From NCBI GenBank assembly GCA_964034945.1, contig OZ035960.1, positions 83,576,148 through 83,640,147 of the forward strand: DNA of 64,000 bases, given 5' to 3'. The stretch's first letter is position 1. Each line of letters starts with the position of its first letter. The notes beneath the pieces were generated by a model. That model saw only the letters and a program-made list of their open reading frames with translations. It made no database searches and was not told the origin of the DNA. Below are positions 44,660-55,831 of the stretch, piece after piece. The stretch comes from Chrysopilus asiliformis. Its lineage: Eukaryota > Arthropoda > Insecta > Diptera > Rhagionidae. The position numbers were made by a program, and so were the translations under genes.

Positions 44660-45062
44660 TATGATCAAAAAATATCATGATCACAATTATTTTATTCTGT
44701 GATGAACAGTCAAATGTCAAATAAAAAAATTAAATCATGGATAACATTTTTACTTAAGCCGTTGATCCATAAACATCCAAGTAATTCGATTAAGTTCAGG
44801 TTCCAGATGTTGTTTTTTCCCATGATTTAAAGGAAGATTAAGTTAGGGGCCTACAACGATCTTTTCATATGTTAAACAAAGGCGTGCATTTTTTTTAGTA
44901 AAAATTTAAAGTAGTTTTATTAGTACTGATAATATTGCTTTCTATAGGTAAAATGTTACATAACTTTGGTTAAATGCGTCGAGAAATCATAACAATAAAT
45001 ACTAATAAAAAATTGAAATATGCCGTAAGATGGGAATGACTTTGGCCCCAGCAAAAAACCAG
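44660..45062. other. AT-rich non-coding DNA
   Basis: Nothing recognised. Confidence 0.5.
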
Positions 45063-46006
45063 GGCATGAACCATGGACACCGACGCGTCTGACAGCATGA
45101 AAGTCGATCATGGCTGCCGATGCGTCGGGTAAAATCTGACGTTCGGGTACCGACGCGAGGTGTCGCGTCTGTTAGTTTTTATTTGACAGATTAGTACGGT
45201 TGGTTTTTTGTGTAAGGTTTTTTTGGCGATTGCGGCAATGGAAAAGAAATAAGTGTTTATTATTTTATATTTTTCGTAGAACCACTGCTTGCATTCATCG
45301 ATGGTCCTACTTCCAATCCACTTGGAGCACACTTTGGCTTCTAGTTCCAACAAGACTTCATCTAAAATGTTGGACAGAGTGCTTTGGCCCATAGGAATCA
45401 CATAATCATTGGCGCAAGTCCACTGATATGATCCGCTTCCTAGGACCTGCAAAGCTGCAGCAAGGCGCATAACGGGGGGAATATAATATTGTTTTTCTCC
45501 TTCCTTCAGCTGAATCGACTTTAGAACATATAAAAAAGCTTCTTTCGATAATCGGTACCGCTTTTGAAATCTAGAAAAACATATTTTATTGAGTAAAGCT
45601 ATATCTATTGAATTATATCATTGCGCACTCGATCGCAGCTCACGGGGATTACTTTTCTCCCTTAGCTGCCTTCGAATTATCCTTGCTTCCTTTGATTGCT
45701 CCTCAGAATCAAAAAGGCAGTCGAAAATTGGGAACAGGAACATTTTAACTTCTGTTAAATATTAATGTTTCCACTCAGTTAAGTAATAACAATAATTGAC
45801 AGATGACATTAAGTATTGGAGATTATGTCCTATGCGATAGACAAATAGATGCATTTTGAAAATCAACAAAATCTTTTGTGCACTGAACCTAAATTATTTC
45901 TTTAAGACACGTCTCGCGTCGTTGTACATGATAGCAAATATCTGTCGCGTCGATTTGGTTGTGTCGATTAAGAGACGCAGACGCGTCGGTGTCCATGATT
46001 CATGCC
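45063..46006 (-). mobile_element. PIF/Harbinger deletion derivative
   Basis: Ends GGCATGAACCATGGACACC and inverted GGCATGAATCATGGACACC, about 30 bp alike to GACGCGTCTG, with CAG on both sides (45060-45062, 46007-46009). Repeated GACGCG phrases lie near both ends. Encloses the N-terminal half of a HARBI1-like nuclease on the minus strand. Confidence 0.85.
45262..45743 (-). pseudogene. HARBI1-like transposase, N-terminal half only
   Basis: Nuclease of PIF/Harbinger transposons. Exon 1 appears to start at ATG 45743 (MFLFPIFDCLFDSEE, then IIRRQLREKSNP). After a short AT-rich intron ending TTTTTCTAG (45571), exon 2 starts at 45570 and reads FQKRYRLSKEAFLYVLKSI, then PPVMRLAAALQVLGSGSYQ, GQSTLSNILDEVL, and KVCSKWIG. 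This order is typical of the family up to about residue 150. The frame then diverges after FYEK near 45262; the catalytic DDE region is missing. No donor site gives the right phase for exon 2, so the splice junction may be mutated. Confidence 0.8.
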
Positions 46007-46282
46007 CAGTTCTCTCACCAGGGACATTATTATAAACCTTTGGCTGATTGTAATAAGAAGAGCCTAGTACTATAAATTATATTAGTACAACAAAATTTGT
46101 ATTGCGGAAATTAAGAAAGCCTTACGGTAATAACGAAAAATAATTTTACGACCCCTGTGTAGTATATAGTTGATCCGTTTTCGCCTACAGTGCAATTTAA
46201 AAGAAAAGAGTTAAATCTCTTTTTACTGGAAGATTTCGTCTGCGGCTCATTTGTTTACAGGGATTACATACAAATCACTTTT

Positions 46283-46540
46283 TACTTTCTTATATGTAGT
46301 GTAATTAAGTATTGTATTCATGAGACATTCCTGAGTCGACTGGAGCACTATTGCAAAAATGTCTTTATTTATTTTTTGTCTGTTAGTCTGTAAGCCTTTT
46401 AGTATATTTGTCTATTAGTCTGTTAGTCTGTTTGTCTGTCATTCTGTTAGTCTATGCATGAGAATTCTCAAAAAGTAATAGATTAAGCCATAACTTATCG
46501 GCTTATAGGTCTGCAAAAACAAAAAAAATAATATAACAAA
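46283..46540 (+). repeat. Family D fragment with TTAGTCTG core
   Basis: TTTTTACTTTCTTATATGTA, 'TATTGTATTCATGA', CCTGAGTCGACTGGAG, then a degenerate (TTAGTCTG)n core at 46380-46455 and AATTCTCAAAAAGTAATAG. Partial copy. Confidence 0.6.
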
Positions 46541-46918
46541 TATTATATTAGTTTTGTGGATGTTTTCACATCCAATTCCCCCAACAGGTCAGGCATGTTT
46601 GCCCTGAAACCTGGACTTACTCGAGAACCACTGAACTGATTTGCATGAACGTTTCAGATGGGCTTACTGGCATCAAGGAGCCGGTTTTAGGTCCTAAGAT
46701 TCTCCCTCCCATCTATGATAACTCATGTACCATTACCAACCACTAATAAAATGCTTTGGAATTTCTGAATGAAACTCTCAGAGATGGGTTGTATTGATGT
46801 CATCAAGAAATCAAAATTTTGGCATAACACTCCAATTTTTCCAATTGAACTAACACTCCAAACACTAACACTCCAATTGAAACGACATTGAAAAATTCGT
46901 TTGAAAGATATATAAATA
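46541..46918. other. Unannotated DNA
   Basis: No gene. Contains three short ACACTCCAATT/AACACTAACACTCC repeats at 46828-46880. Confidence 0.45.
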
Positions 46919-47033
46919 TATCGGGTGTTCCAGTTGCTTGGACCGATGTTAAATGTGATTGAGGCTTAAAAGTCTAATGATTTTCGACATCTGTTTTCAG
47001 GCTTGACAAATTCAGTCTTTGGCAATTTTAACC

Positions 47034-47890
47034 ATGGAGAGATTAACAATCGAACAACGTGTTAAAGTTATTGAAGCCTATTATGAAAATGGGCGTTCAA
47101 ACAAAATTGCATTTCGCGCAGTTCGAGATTTTTTTTTTGGTCAGCGTAAAAACCAACTTGTTATGGACTGAATTGGATGCTATGGATGTCGATGATTTGT
47201 AGTTTCAACAGGACGGCGCCACATGCCACACAGCCAGTGCAATGGCTTTATTGAATAAGAAGTTGCCAGGTTTCATTATCTGTCGAAACAGCGAAGTCAA
47301 TTGGTCAGCAAGATCGTGCGATTTGACGCCTTTGGACTTCTTGATTTGGGGTTATTTCGATTGTAAGGTCTATGCCAGGCTTGCCCAACCTTTTTGTACT
47401 AAAGTTCAACTTTTTTTAATCCAACTACATCGAGATCTACCCATATAGAAAAAAATAGATCTTTAATTGGTATAACTTCAGTTTATTTCATTTCAATTTA
47501 AAATAAGGTATCTAAGTAAAATAGACCACTGGCTTTAACAGCAAAAAAAACAAAAAAACGGAGAAGTAGATAGTGTGATTACTTAATTTTCACTTTCCCT
47601 TTTTTTTAATATTTGTGTTTACAAAATTTTTTTTTTAACATTTTCAGTCTGTAGTAGAAGATCGACCCAAATTCTTGTCGAGATCGACTGGTAGATCGCG
47701 ACTGCCTGGTTGGGCAGCCCTGGTCTATGCCAACAAGCCAAGAACAATTCAACAGCTGAAGGATGAGATAATAAGACATATCCGTGGGATCGAGGAGCAA
47801 TTATGCTGAGATGTCATCAGAAATTTTGACCATCGAGTGGAGGTGTACCGCCGAAGCCTTGGCGAACATTTGAGCGATTTTAACAAATAA
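47034..47890 (+). pseudogene. Tc1/mariner-type transposase, internally deleted
   Basis: DDE transposase of an insect IS630-Tc1-mariner lineage. N-terminus MERLTIEQRVKVIEAYYENG (47034 on), then RSNKIAFRAVRDF. A deletion of roughly 150 residues, by comparison with the related copy at 63575-64000, removes the rest of the DNA-binding region and the first catalytic Asp. The frame picks up with LLWTELDAMDVDDL, an in-frame TAG, FQQDGATCHTA (second Asp) and SCDLTPLDFLIWGY (third acidic residue). Beyond the hAT insertion it continues as NKPRTIQQLKDEIIRHIRGI and NFDHRVEVYRRSLGEHL. Non-functional. Confidence 0.85.
47376..47722. mobile_element. 347-bp hAT MITE, TSD GTCTATGC
   Basis: Ends CAGGCTTGCCCAACC and inverted CAGGGCTGCCCAACC. 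GTCTATGC is present at 47368-47375 and 47723-47730. Removing the element and one duplication restores the transposase frame (GGTCTATGCCAACAAG). AT-rich, non-coding. Confidence 0.93.
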
Positions 47891-47941
47891 CATTGTCTTA
47901 TTTGCTGTTAACATCGATCCAAGCCATCGGAACACCCTGTA

Positions 47942-49540
47942 GACCGAATGGCCAATTATTAGTCGGTGGTAATAAATTGGTGTTTTTGGCTTTATTTGCT
48001 TAATATTTTTATTGATACTTTAACCTTTATTGGATATTATTTATGTTTTGAAATTTTAAAGTAATTCTGATGTATAGTTTGGTGCGAGGCCGGAAGCCGA
48101 GTATTTACTTAGGCCAAAGGCCACGAAGAAAGGATGGCCGAAGGCTGACGGGGACGGGTGGCCGCGAAGGCTGACCCAGGGGCAGGGGTTACCGTAAAGC
48201 GGTCAGGGGTGAAGCAACCACTAATCGAATACTCTAACCACATTATCTTTAACACATTTTTACATAAAAATGTTTGCCTTTTGGCTAATTTTAAACAAAT
48301 ATCTTGTATTTACGTCTAAATTTTCTTGCGCGACAAAGGCTCTAGCTATCTGGACACTTGATGATCACCTTGCTAAAAGATTCCTTTGTTACTTTGGTTC
48401 TGAGATATTAAAAAGCGAATCTGTATATTTTTTCCTTGAGTTATAAAGACTCAAAGGTTGCTGTTGCGAAAAATCAGCACCAGTCCGAAGATTTACTTGT
48501 AATTTTAATTTCATATTATAATTTTGGATACTGAAGCGCCATTTGCACTAGCAATTTCTTTTTGAATTTTTATCAGAATTTATTTAAATTTTTATTAGAA
48601 TTTTTGTACTTGAATTTCAAAAGAAATTCAAAATGCAGACCAATATTCCACTTTTGAATTTATTCAATTTACCTTTTTTATAGGCTGTCAACTTGTGACA
48701 ATATTAAGTTTTTCGTAAGCAGCAGTATTAGTTTCAAAAGTGTAAATAAGCTTGAATTATGTTCGAAAATTCCCGCGTTAAATTTTATTCCTGTAATTTA
48801 TACCCACAACTCAATGTAAACACCTGTTAATTATTCTCGAAACTTATTTCAGAAATAGACTTCTGGAATTTTGTGTCGCAGAAAAAAAATGTGGAATAAA
48901 ATGTCATATGTAAACGGAGCCTAAAACTTGTTAGTTTAAAAAGATATTTCTTAACTTTTTTCTCAAATGGCTTCCCTAGCATTGGAAAGTTTCCTTGAAA
49001 ATATTAGCATTAAGACATGTTGCAAATTTGACTGCACATAAATTTAGTAAAACAATCGACGCCACTGTGTTTTAACTTAATCGAAAGGGTGAACTGCGAA
49101 ATCACAACGTGAATTTTTTCTGAGACCCATTATTTATGTTTTCTTGATTATATCCATATGCATAATGGTATAACAATGTACATATGTACAGATGTACACA
49201 CCGGAACATCTTTCATCAAGTTTTTCACTACACAGAAAATTTTGCTGTTTTTATCGTGAACTAGTTTAAGGAATTCCCCAACTGTTACTCGAGCATATGC
49301 TTCTTCCTCTTTATGCTACTGCTGCAGTTTCATCGTGATATCTTCCTATTACACGATCTTAAACATAAAATCAGTCAGTGCAAAGGAGTAAAAACCTGTT
49401 TCCATAGTAATACGTACTTTTATTGTAATGCATGCGAACAGCAACTTGAAAACCATTTTTTAACTTTCTTTTTAAGGTACTCAATTCTTTTTCAAAAGTC
49501 CTGAACAAACTTTTTTGTTATAAAAATCAATTTTTTAAAA
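47942..49540. other. Unannotated DNA
   Basis: No supported gene. 48080-48230 is a GC-rich island with repeated GGCCGAAGGC / GGCCAAAGGCCACGAAG phrases, of unknown origin. 48532-48920 may be a decayed MITE (GCGCCATTTGCACTAG against inverted GGCTCCGTTTACATA). 49140-49500 shows nothing recognisable. Confidence 0.45.
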
Positions 49541-49697
49541 AATTCTTTCTATTTTTTCATTCTTATATGAAGAATAATAATATGAAGAATAATAATGTAA
49601 AATTTCGACGTCTTTATTTTGCCTTTGAAACATTTCCCGAACATTCCCGAGATTGGACTCATATTACAAAAATGTCTTTCTCTCAGTCTGTTTTTCT

Positions 49698-49917
49698 ATT
49701 AGTCGGTTAGTCCGTTAGTCTGTTAGTCTGTTAGTCTGTTAGTCTGTTAGTCTGTTAGTCTGTTAGTCTGTTAGTCTGTTAGTCTGTTAGTCTGTTAGTC
49801 TGTTAGTCTGTTAGTCTGTTAGTCTGTTAGTCTGTTAGTCTGTTAGTCTGTTAGTCTGTTAGTCTGTTAGTCTGTTAGTCTGTTAGTCTGTTAGTCTGTT
49901 AGTCTGTTAGTCTGTTA
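49698..49917 (+). repeat. (TTAGTCTG)n array
   Basis: About 27 units, near perfect after the first few; four more units follow the inserted element (51208-51245). It is the amplified core of family D. The 8-mer differs from the family A array by sequence but shares the 8-bp period. Confidence 0.93.
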
Positions 49918-50157
49918 GAGCCTGTTCACATTGGTTGAAATAGTCCGCCTAAATAGGACAGAAACTGGCAACATTAGGGCAAGGTGAGGAAGTGGGACTG
50001 CTGATAGGAAAATCATCCTCAAAACTAAAAACTCCATTCTCAGAGTTCCGCCTGTCGTGCTCTGATTGGTTGGCTGCCACACTGAACGTGTTCCATTGTC
50101 ATTATTGTTTCGGTCGTCGTCGATGCAACACGTCGCAGAGCAAAAGGCAGCCACGTA

Positions 50158-51062
50158 ACACATGGATCAATAAGTCCCGAGACTAACCCAGAGATGACGC
50201 TCGTAGTAAACCAGTAACCACGTCTTTCTAGAGTACTAACCTTTGCTTGAAACGTGTCAAAATTTTAAGTCGATCGGACCAGAAACAGCTGAGTTATCGA
50301 GGTTGGAGTAAAGTCGTTTTGTAGTTTGTTTAAAAAATGGAAAAAACCGAGTTTCGTGTTCTGATAAAACATTGTTTTTTAATGGGTAAAAACACCGTGC
50401 AAGCGAAACAATGGATTGAAAAATGTTACCCGGACTCTTGTCCATCAAAAGCAACGATTTGTCGGTGGTTTGCCGAGTTTAAACGTGGTCGTACCGACAC
50501 AAATGACGCGGAACGCTCGGGTAGACCTGTGGAAGCCGTTACACCGGAAAATGTGAGTGAAGTGACAAAAATTATAATGAAAGATCGTAAAGTGAAGCTC
50601 CGTGAGATTGCTGAGATAACACAGATATCATATGGAAGTGCATTTACTATCCTTCATGAAAAATTGAGCATGAAAAAGGTTTTTTCCAAGTGGGTGCCGC
50701 GATTGCTTTCGATGAAACAAAAACAGCAACGAGTCGATGATTCAGAAAGCTGTTTATCGCTATTTACTCGCAATAAAAAAGATTTCTTGCGTCGTTACGT
50801 GACCATGGACGAAACATGGATACATCACTACACTCCAGAGTCGAAGCGGCAGTCATCTGAGTGGCGCACAGCTGGCGAAAGCCGTCCGAAGCGTCCGAAA
50901 ACGCAGCAGTCAGCTGGCAAAGTCATGGCGTCAGTTTTTTGGGATACGCATGGCGTGACGATTGTATCACCCTAAAAGGTGATTATATTGATGAATAAAA
51001 AAAAATTTTGCAAAAAAAATGTTGTTTTCATTGTTAGTCTCGGGACTTATTGATCCATGTGT
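50158..51062 (+). mobile_element. Mariner (irritans-type) deletion derivative
   Basis: 30-bp perfect TIRs starting ACACATGGATCAATAAGTCC, TA duplicated at 50156-50157 and 51063-51064. 905 bp where complete mariners are about 1.3 kb. A second copy with the same deletion lies at 43228-43386. Confidence 0.95.
50337..50998 (+). pseudogene. Mariner transposase, catalytic C-terminus deleted
   Basis: The N-terminal 212 residues read like an irritans-subfamily (Himar1-like) transposase: MEKTEFRVLIKHCFLMGK, a paired helix-turn-helix region, ERSGRPVEAVTPEN, KWVPRLLSMKQKQQRVD, and the first catalytic Asp in TMDETWIHHYTPES. After VFWDTHGVT the sequence jumps to the last codons of the gene: in another frame CITLKGDYIDE and stop at 50998. 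About 130 residues, including the last two catalytic Asp, are gone, and the junction also shifts the frame, so the open frame ends at 50975. It may still bind TIRs through its N-terminal domain, which is inference. Confidence 0.93.
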
Positions 51063-51310
51063 TATTACTTGAAATGTTCCGTTTCCCAAATGTTTCACGC
51101 TAGTCTGATTGCTCACAGCTACTGGTTGAACTAGTCTCAATGCGAACACGAGCAATTTTTCATCCGTCCTATTTAGTCGGACTATTTCAACCAATGTGAA
51201 CAGGCTCTTAGTCTGTTAGTCTGTTAGTCTGTTAGTCTGTTAGTCTTTACAGCAAAAGAATCAGAAACTAACATTTCTACCAATTTTGGATGAAATCGGA
51301 GAAGGTAGAC

Positions 51311-51774
51311 AACACAGAGGAATTTCCATAAAAGCATTTTGCTCATAAAAGTAGGGATTCGGCCTTCAAAACATATTCAATAGAAAAAATCCAAATACAG
51401 GTCGATTTTACAATTGGATACCACGTCTAGACACAAAATTTCAAAAAATTCGGACACGCCACATTTTGTGAAACATTTGGTGGGGAGGAATTTTTTTCTT
51501 GTCAGATTTGAATTCTTTCCTTAATTTACATTTTCCTGTAAAGTTTCAGGTCGATACGTTGTCTCTTTCTAAAAATCGAAAAATTGGTTTCCATAAAAAA
51601 AAGGTATTAAAACCACTAAATGAATCTTAAAAATGATGTAGAACATGAGGGACATTTTGGCCCGCAAAATGAAACCTTCATGATAATTTTCTGAATTCAG
51701 TTTCGAACGAAACGCTCAGAAGAATGATTCATTTTTTGTTACAAAAATGAATCTTTTGTTTTATTGGGATGAGT
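51311..51774. other. Unannotated DNA
   Basis: No gene or terminus recognised; may be the 3' part of family D. Confidence 0.45.
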
Positions 51775-52582
51775 CCTCAGCATGTCTGTATGTGTGTGTG
51801 TGTGTGCACAGTGTTCGTGCGTATGCATCTATGAAAACAAAAATTGTAAGATCGACTTCTGCAAGTAAACCTTAATTGAGTTGGACGAGGTTTTTTTGCA
51901 TTTGAAAGCTGTTAGCCTTTGAAATGCGCTTTTGGGAAAAGAGAGCCGTTTTCGAGAAAATTGTAAAAATATTTTTAATTTGTATGAGAGACGGAAAGCA
52001 GTGGTTTTTATAAAAGCCTGTTCTGTGCCAAAATTCAACTTTCTACCTCAATTAAATCTCGAGTTTTCAAATTTTTGGAAAAATACACTATACCGACGCC
52101 TGTCACTAAGGCCTTCATATTTTGCTGGTAGATTACGGGGATATCGCTCGGTCCTAGGGGTCGCACAGCATTGTTTTTTCAACCGAAATTTCAATCGATT
52201 TCAAATTCGAAAAGTTGTTCCCCTCGGAAGAAAAATACGTGTATGCCAGTGCAAAAACCTGTATTTTTTTACATTCTGGAGCTCTTAAAACGCGTTCTAA
52301 ACGATTTTTATATTTTGGGTTTTTTTCGCGAAAAATACACTATACCGACGCCTGTCACTAAGGCCTTCATATTTTGCTGGTAGATTACGGGGATATCGCT
52401 CGGTCCTAGGGGTCGCACAGCATTGTTTTTTCAACCGAAATTTCAATCGATTTCAAATTCGAAAAGTTGTTCCCCTCGGAAGAAAAATACGTCTATGCCA
52501 ATGCAAAAACCTGTATTTTTTTACATTCTGGAGCTCTTAAAACGCGTTCTAAACGATTTTTATATTTTGGGTTTTTCGCCTA
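51775..52582 (+). repeat. Family F repeat copy 2 and 252-bp tandem duplication
   Basis: 51775-52080 is colinear with family F copy 1 (43420-43690): ATGTCTGTATGTGTG, AAATTGTAAGATCGACTTCT. It leads into two near-identical 252-bp units (52079-52330 and 52331-52582) that contain TACACTATACCGACGCCTG and CGGTCCTAGGGGTCGCACAG. Two in-frame 70-codon peptides from the duplication have no domain. Confidence 0.8.
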
Positions 52583-54376
52583 AAATGGGTTTTTATATGG
52601 TTATTTCAAGGGCCACATTACCCTCTAAATATCGAAATTAGCAGCTCTAAAACAATACGTGTCTCTTATTTTTCGATCTTATAGCATATCCGAAAATTAT
52701 TCAAATCGTAGAGGGACACGTGAGTACCTTTGCTTGTATAAGTCAAAAATATTTTCAGATCTTCAAACCCGAATAGCTATAAAAGGTAGAACAATAGTAT
52801 ATTTTTTACCCCTATGAGAGCACTTAAATCGTTGAAAGAATAAATTTGTAAAAACAACAAGAAATTGCGTATTAGAAAGCGACTATCGTCGTGCCTGAAA
52901 GGCGTTTTCAAAATTGAATACAAAAAACAAAAAGTGCATCAAGTGTCATAAATTTTAACATACATCATGAGTACCATTTCTTTAAGATACACAGAGAAAA
53001 AAGCTCGCCAACTGGAGTTGAATTTTTGGACAAAATGGAACCATTCGACTTCCAAAGGCCAACAAATAAAAAAAAAATTTTGTGTACATGTTCTAAATTT
53101 TTGCACAAAAATTTTGGAACGTAAAGTACATACGTCCTTCTTACTTTCTAGTGAGCGATTTGGTGGGGCCAATGAACCCCATTGGTGGATACTGAACTCA
53201 TTTTGAACTAGCCTTACATACTTCGAGTTCACAAAATATGTGCAAATTATGAATCAAAGAAATTTTCCGTTCGGAAAATTTTCCTTCGTTGAAATTTTCG
53301 CTCCCATAAAATAACTGCACATTTGTTACAAGTATACCGTAAATATATTGCACCTTATCTTTGTAGTTCAACTGACAATACTTTACACGTACTTGTGCTA
53401 CATGTAAACATATTTTTTGTTTATCTGTGGCAGGTTCTTTTCTCGCTAAATTTTTTAGTTTGCCTTGTGCAAGTGTAGTGTTTGCCTGTCGTAAGCAATT
53501 TACACACCTCTTATAGGATTGCTAAAATTTACAATCTCTTACTTCGTGGAAATGCTTGCCTGAGGCAAACGTGTTTTAATATTGCAGGTTAGCTTCACTT
53601 GCTCCAAATAAATTTTCCCCCCGTAACCTACAGCAAGTTGACAGATGCTATCTGTAGGTAAACAGATACCTTGTGTAAGGAAATTTAGCCAGTACTAGTT
53701 AAAATATTCATGTAGTAGGCTTAACCTCCGGCTCTTAAAACGCGTTTCCGGCTCTTAAAACTCCGGGTTGGTTCCTAGTAACATTAAAATAAAAAAATCG
53801 ATTTTTTTTTAAAACTGTATTTAGCAAATACTCAAAAATTTAGTATTTGCTAAACACATTTTTCAAAAATTGAAATAAACTTCATTTAGCAAAGGATCAA
53901 ACTTCATTTAGCAAAGGATTAATTTAACTGTGGCAAATGTTTGCGCCAATATTGATTTATGCCACAATTTTTTTATGTACTACATATAGTACACCTCCTT
54001 AAAACTTTTACTCCATTTCTCTCAGTGTATGCTCAGTAGAGAAAAAAATACATAAAGGTAAAGAGAATTGATTTTTGACTTCAGCAATGCATTTAAAAGG
54101 GTTGTTATATTTTGAGAGTACTTTTAGCACAGTAGTTTGGTATGACGGTAAACAGTTATTCTTAATGACGATTTAGAAAATGACTTTTGATAGGGTTTAA
54201 TTTAAAAGAATTAAAAGAATGGTAAAAAATTGCGTGCTACAGAAACATGAATTGTTTATGACTAGCTTTGTTCAAGATAGGTGACGTCTTAGCAAAAATC
54301 TATAGAAAAAGGATATGTTGTGTAGTAAGGCCAAAACTTAGTCAATTGTGCCACGCCTCAATGCATAGAAAGAATA
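52583..54376. other. Unannotated DNA
   Basis: No supported gene. A hairpin TTTAGCAAATACT...AGTATTTGCTAAA lies at about 53820-53860, and GGCTCTTAAAACGCGTTTCC is partly repeated at 53730-53760. Remaining sequence is AT-rich. Confidence 0.45.
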
Positions 54377-54509
54377 TACAGGGTGTTCCAATAGCTTGTA
54401 CCGATGGTAACAGAAAATAATAATAATAATAATAATAATAATTCTTTTTATTTTGTAATTTATACAATTTTTTTATCACCACATTTTAATATAGCATAAG
54501 TAGCATTTC

Positions 54510-55706
54510 TTAGATATAATTCTTGACAAATTTATTTATTCCTTTTTTAAATTTACTTATATTTGTTTCAGTTTTTAAGTTATTAGGTAATTAATTAAAC
54601 AATTTTAATCCCTTGTACATTAACATATTCTTTGTTTTCTCAGTACGCGCAAATCCTAACCTAAAATCTAATCTATTTCTTACAGAATATTGATGGCTAT
54701 CACCTACATATAAAAGTTGATTAGATAAATATTGCGGCAATAGTTTATATTTCATTTTAAAAACTATCAATAATACATTGACTCTAATTCGTTGGTCAAC
54801 ACTTAACCATTTTAGCGTATTTAACATAAATGTTTTTGAAGTAAACCTACTCAGTCTTAGTATGATTCTCATGCCTTTATTCTGTAGCTTTTGCATTCTT
54901 TTTAATAATTCTATTGTCCCTAAAAACAGTATAGTGGAACAGTACTCAAAATGTGGCCTTATTATTGAATTATAAATTTTAATTGCCCCCATTAAGGACA
55001 GACGGGCTCTAATTTTTGAGAAAAAATACAATTTTTTTGCAATTTTTTTACATACATAATCTATGTGCTTCTTAAAACTTAAGCTTGGATCTATTATAAC
55101 ACCTAGATACTTCGTTTCATTTACCAACTCTATAATTTCATTATCAATTGTTAAGTTAAGAATATTATTGGTTTTACTATTAAATATCATGCCTTTACAT
55201 TTACTAATGTTTAATTTCAATTTATTTTCTTCGCACCATGTACTAATTTTTACCAGTTGCTCATTCATGTCATTTATGCAGTCCTCAATACTGTTCCCGG
55301 TGACAGAAAGTAAAGCGTCATCTGCAAAAAGGACCAGTTCTCCATCACTAATCGTCTTCTCCATATCGTTGACATACACCAGAAACAGCAATACACCCAA
55401 AATTGATCCTTGAGGTACGCCCAAAGAAACGTCCATCAAATCCGAGACAGTGCCATTCACTCTTGTTCGTTGGTGTCTTCCTTGTAGGTATGATTTAAAC
55501 CAGTTTAGCTCCACCCCAGTGATACCATATTTGTTAAGTTTTTGCAGTAAAATACCTCGATCCAGAGTCTCAAATGCTCTTCGAAAATCCAAGAAAACTG
55601 CAACTATCGCCTTATTCTCATTTACCGCAATCTTCCATTTGGCCATAACAAAATTTATAAGGGATTCACAGCTATGATTTTTTCTAAACCCTGATTGATG
55701 TCCCGA
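54510..55706 (-). pseudogene. Jockey-like ORF2, RT core and C-terminus
   Basis: Continues the frame from 58393 exactly after the TA duplication: SGHQSGFRKNHSCESLINFV, then VFLDFRRAFETLDR (motif A), SLGVPQGSILGVLLF, VLFADDALLSV (catalytic Asp pair), and TKYLGVIIDPSLSFKKHI. The thumb and C-terminal region follow. A premature TAA at 54591-54593 comes after KGLKLFN; the frame then continues as LPNNLKTETNISKFKKGI to a second stop at 54510-54512, taken as the original end. No other damage apart from the TIR insertion. Confidence 0.87.
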
Positions 55707-55831
55707 TACACGGTAAGAAATAAAGTCTAGTTTTAAAACTTTTAAGGTTTGTATATAGTCACCAAACTATTTGAGTTTTAAATTAAAACTTTTGATTGTC
55801 TAAAAAACCGAGCTCAAGATAAGCCTTTTAG

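Larger units (their letters stand above)
46921..47939 (+). mobile_element. Tc1/mariner-type deletion derivative, copy I
   Basis: TIRs TCGGGTGTTCCAGTTGCTTG and inverted CAGGGTGTTCCGATGGCTTG are flanked by TA (46919-46920, 47940-47941). Encodes only the two ends of a transposase. Interrupted by a 347-bp hAT MITE. Without the MITE and its duplication it is about 664 bp. Confidence 0.9.
49918..51207. mobile_element. PIF/Harbinger-type MITE, TTA TSD, hosting a mariner
   Basis: TIR of 42 bp with one mismatch: GAGCCTGTTCACATTGGTTG at 49918, mirrored at 51207. TTA on both sides (49915-49917, 51208-51210) fits a Harbinger TWA target lying within a TTAGTCTG unit. Without the mariner and its TA it is about 383 bp and non-coding. 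Confidence 0.9.
49541..51310 (+). mobile_element. Family D element with expanded TTAGTCTG core
   Basis: The left flank has 'CTTTGAAACATTTCCCGA' and 'GATTGGACTCATATTACAAA' as in the copy at 31577. The core is a TTAGTCTG array, interrupted by a Harbinger MITE with a nested mariner, and the array resumes at 51208-51245. The right part is AACTAACATTTCTACC. Ends are not defined. Confidence 0.6.

Noticed and set aside
49698..49917. TTAGTCTG array as a telomeric repeat
   Set aside because: Insect telomeric repeats are TTAGG-type. This 8-mer is flanked by family D sequence and matches its degenerate core at 46380.
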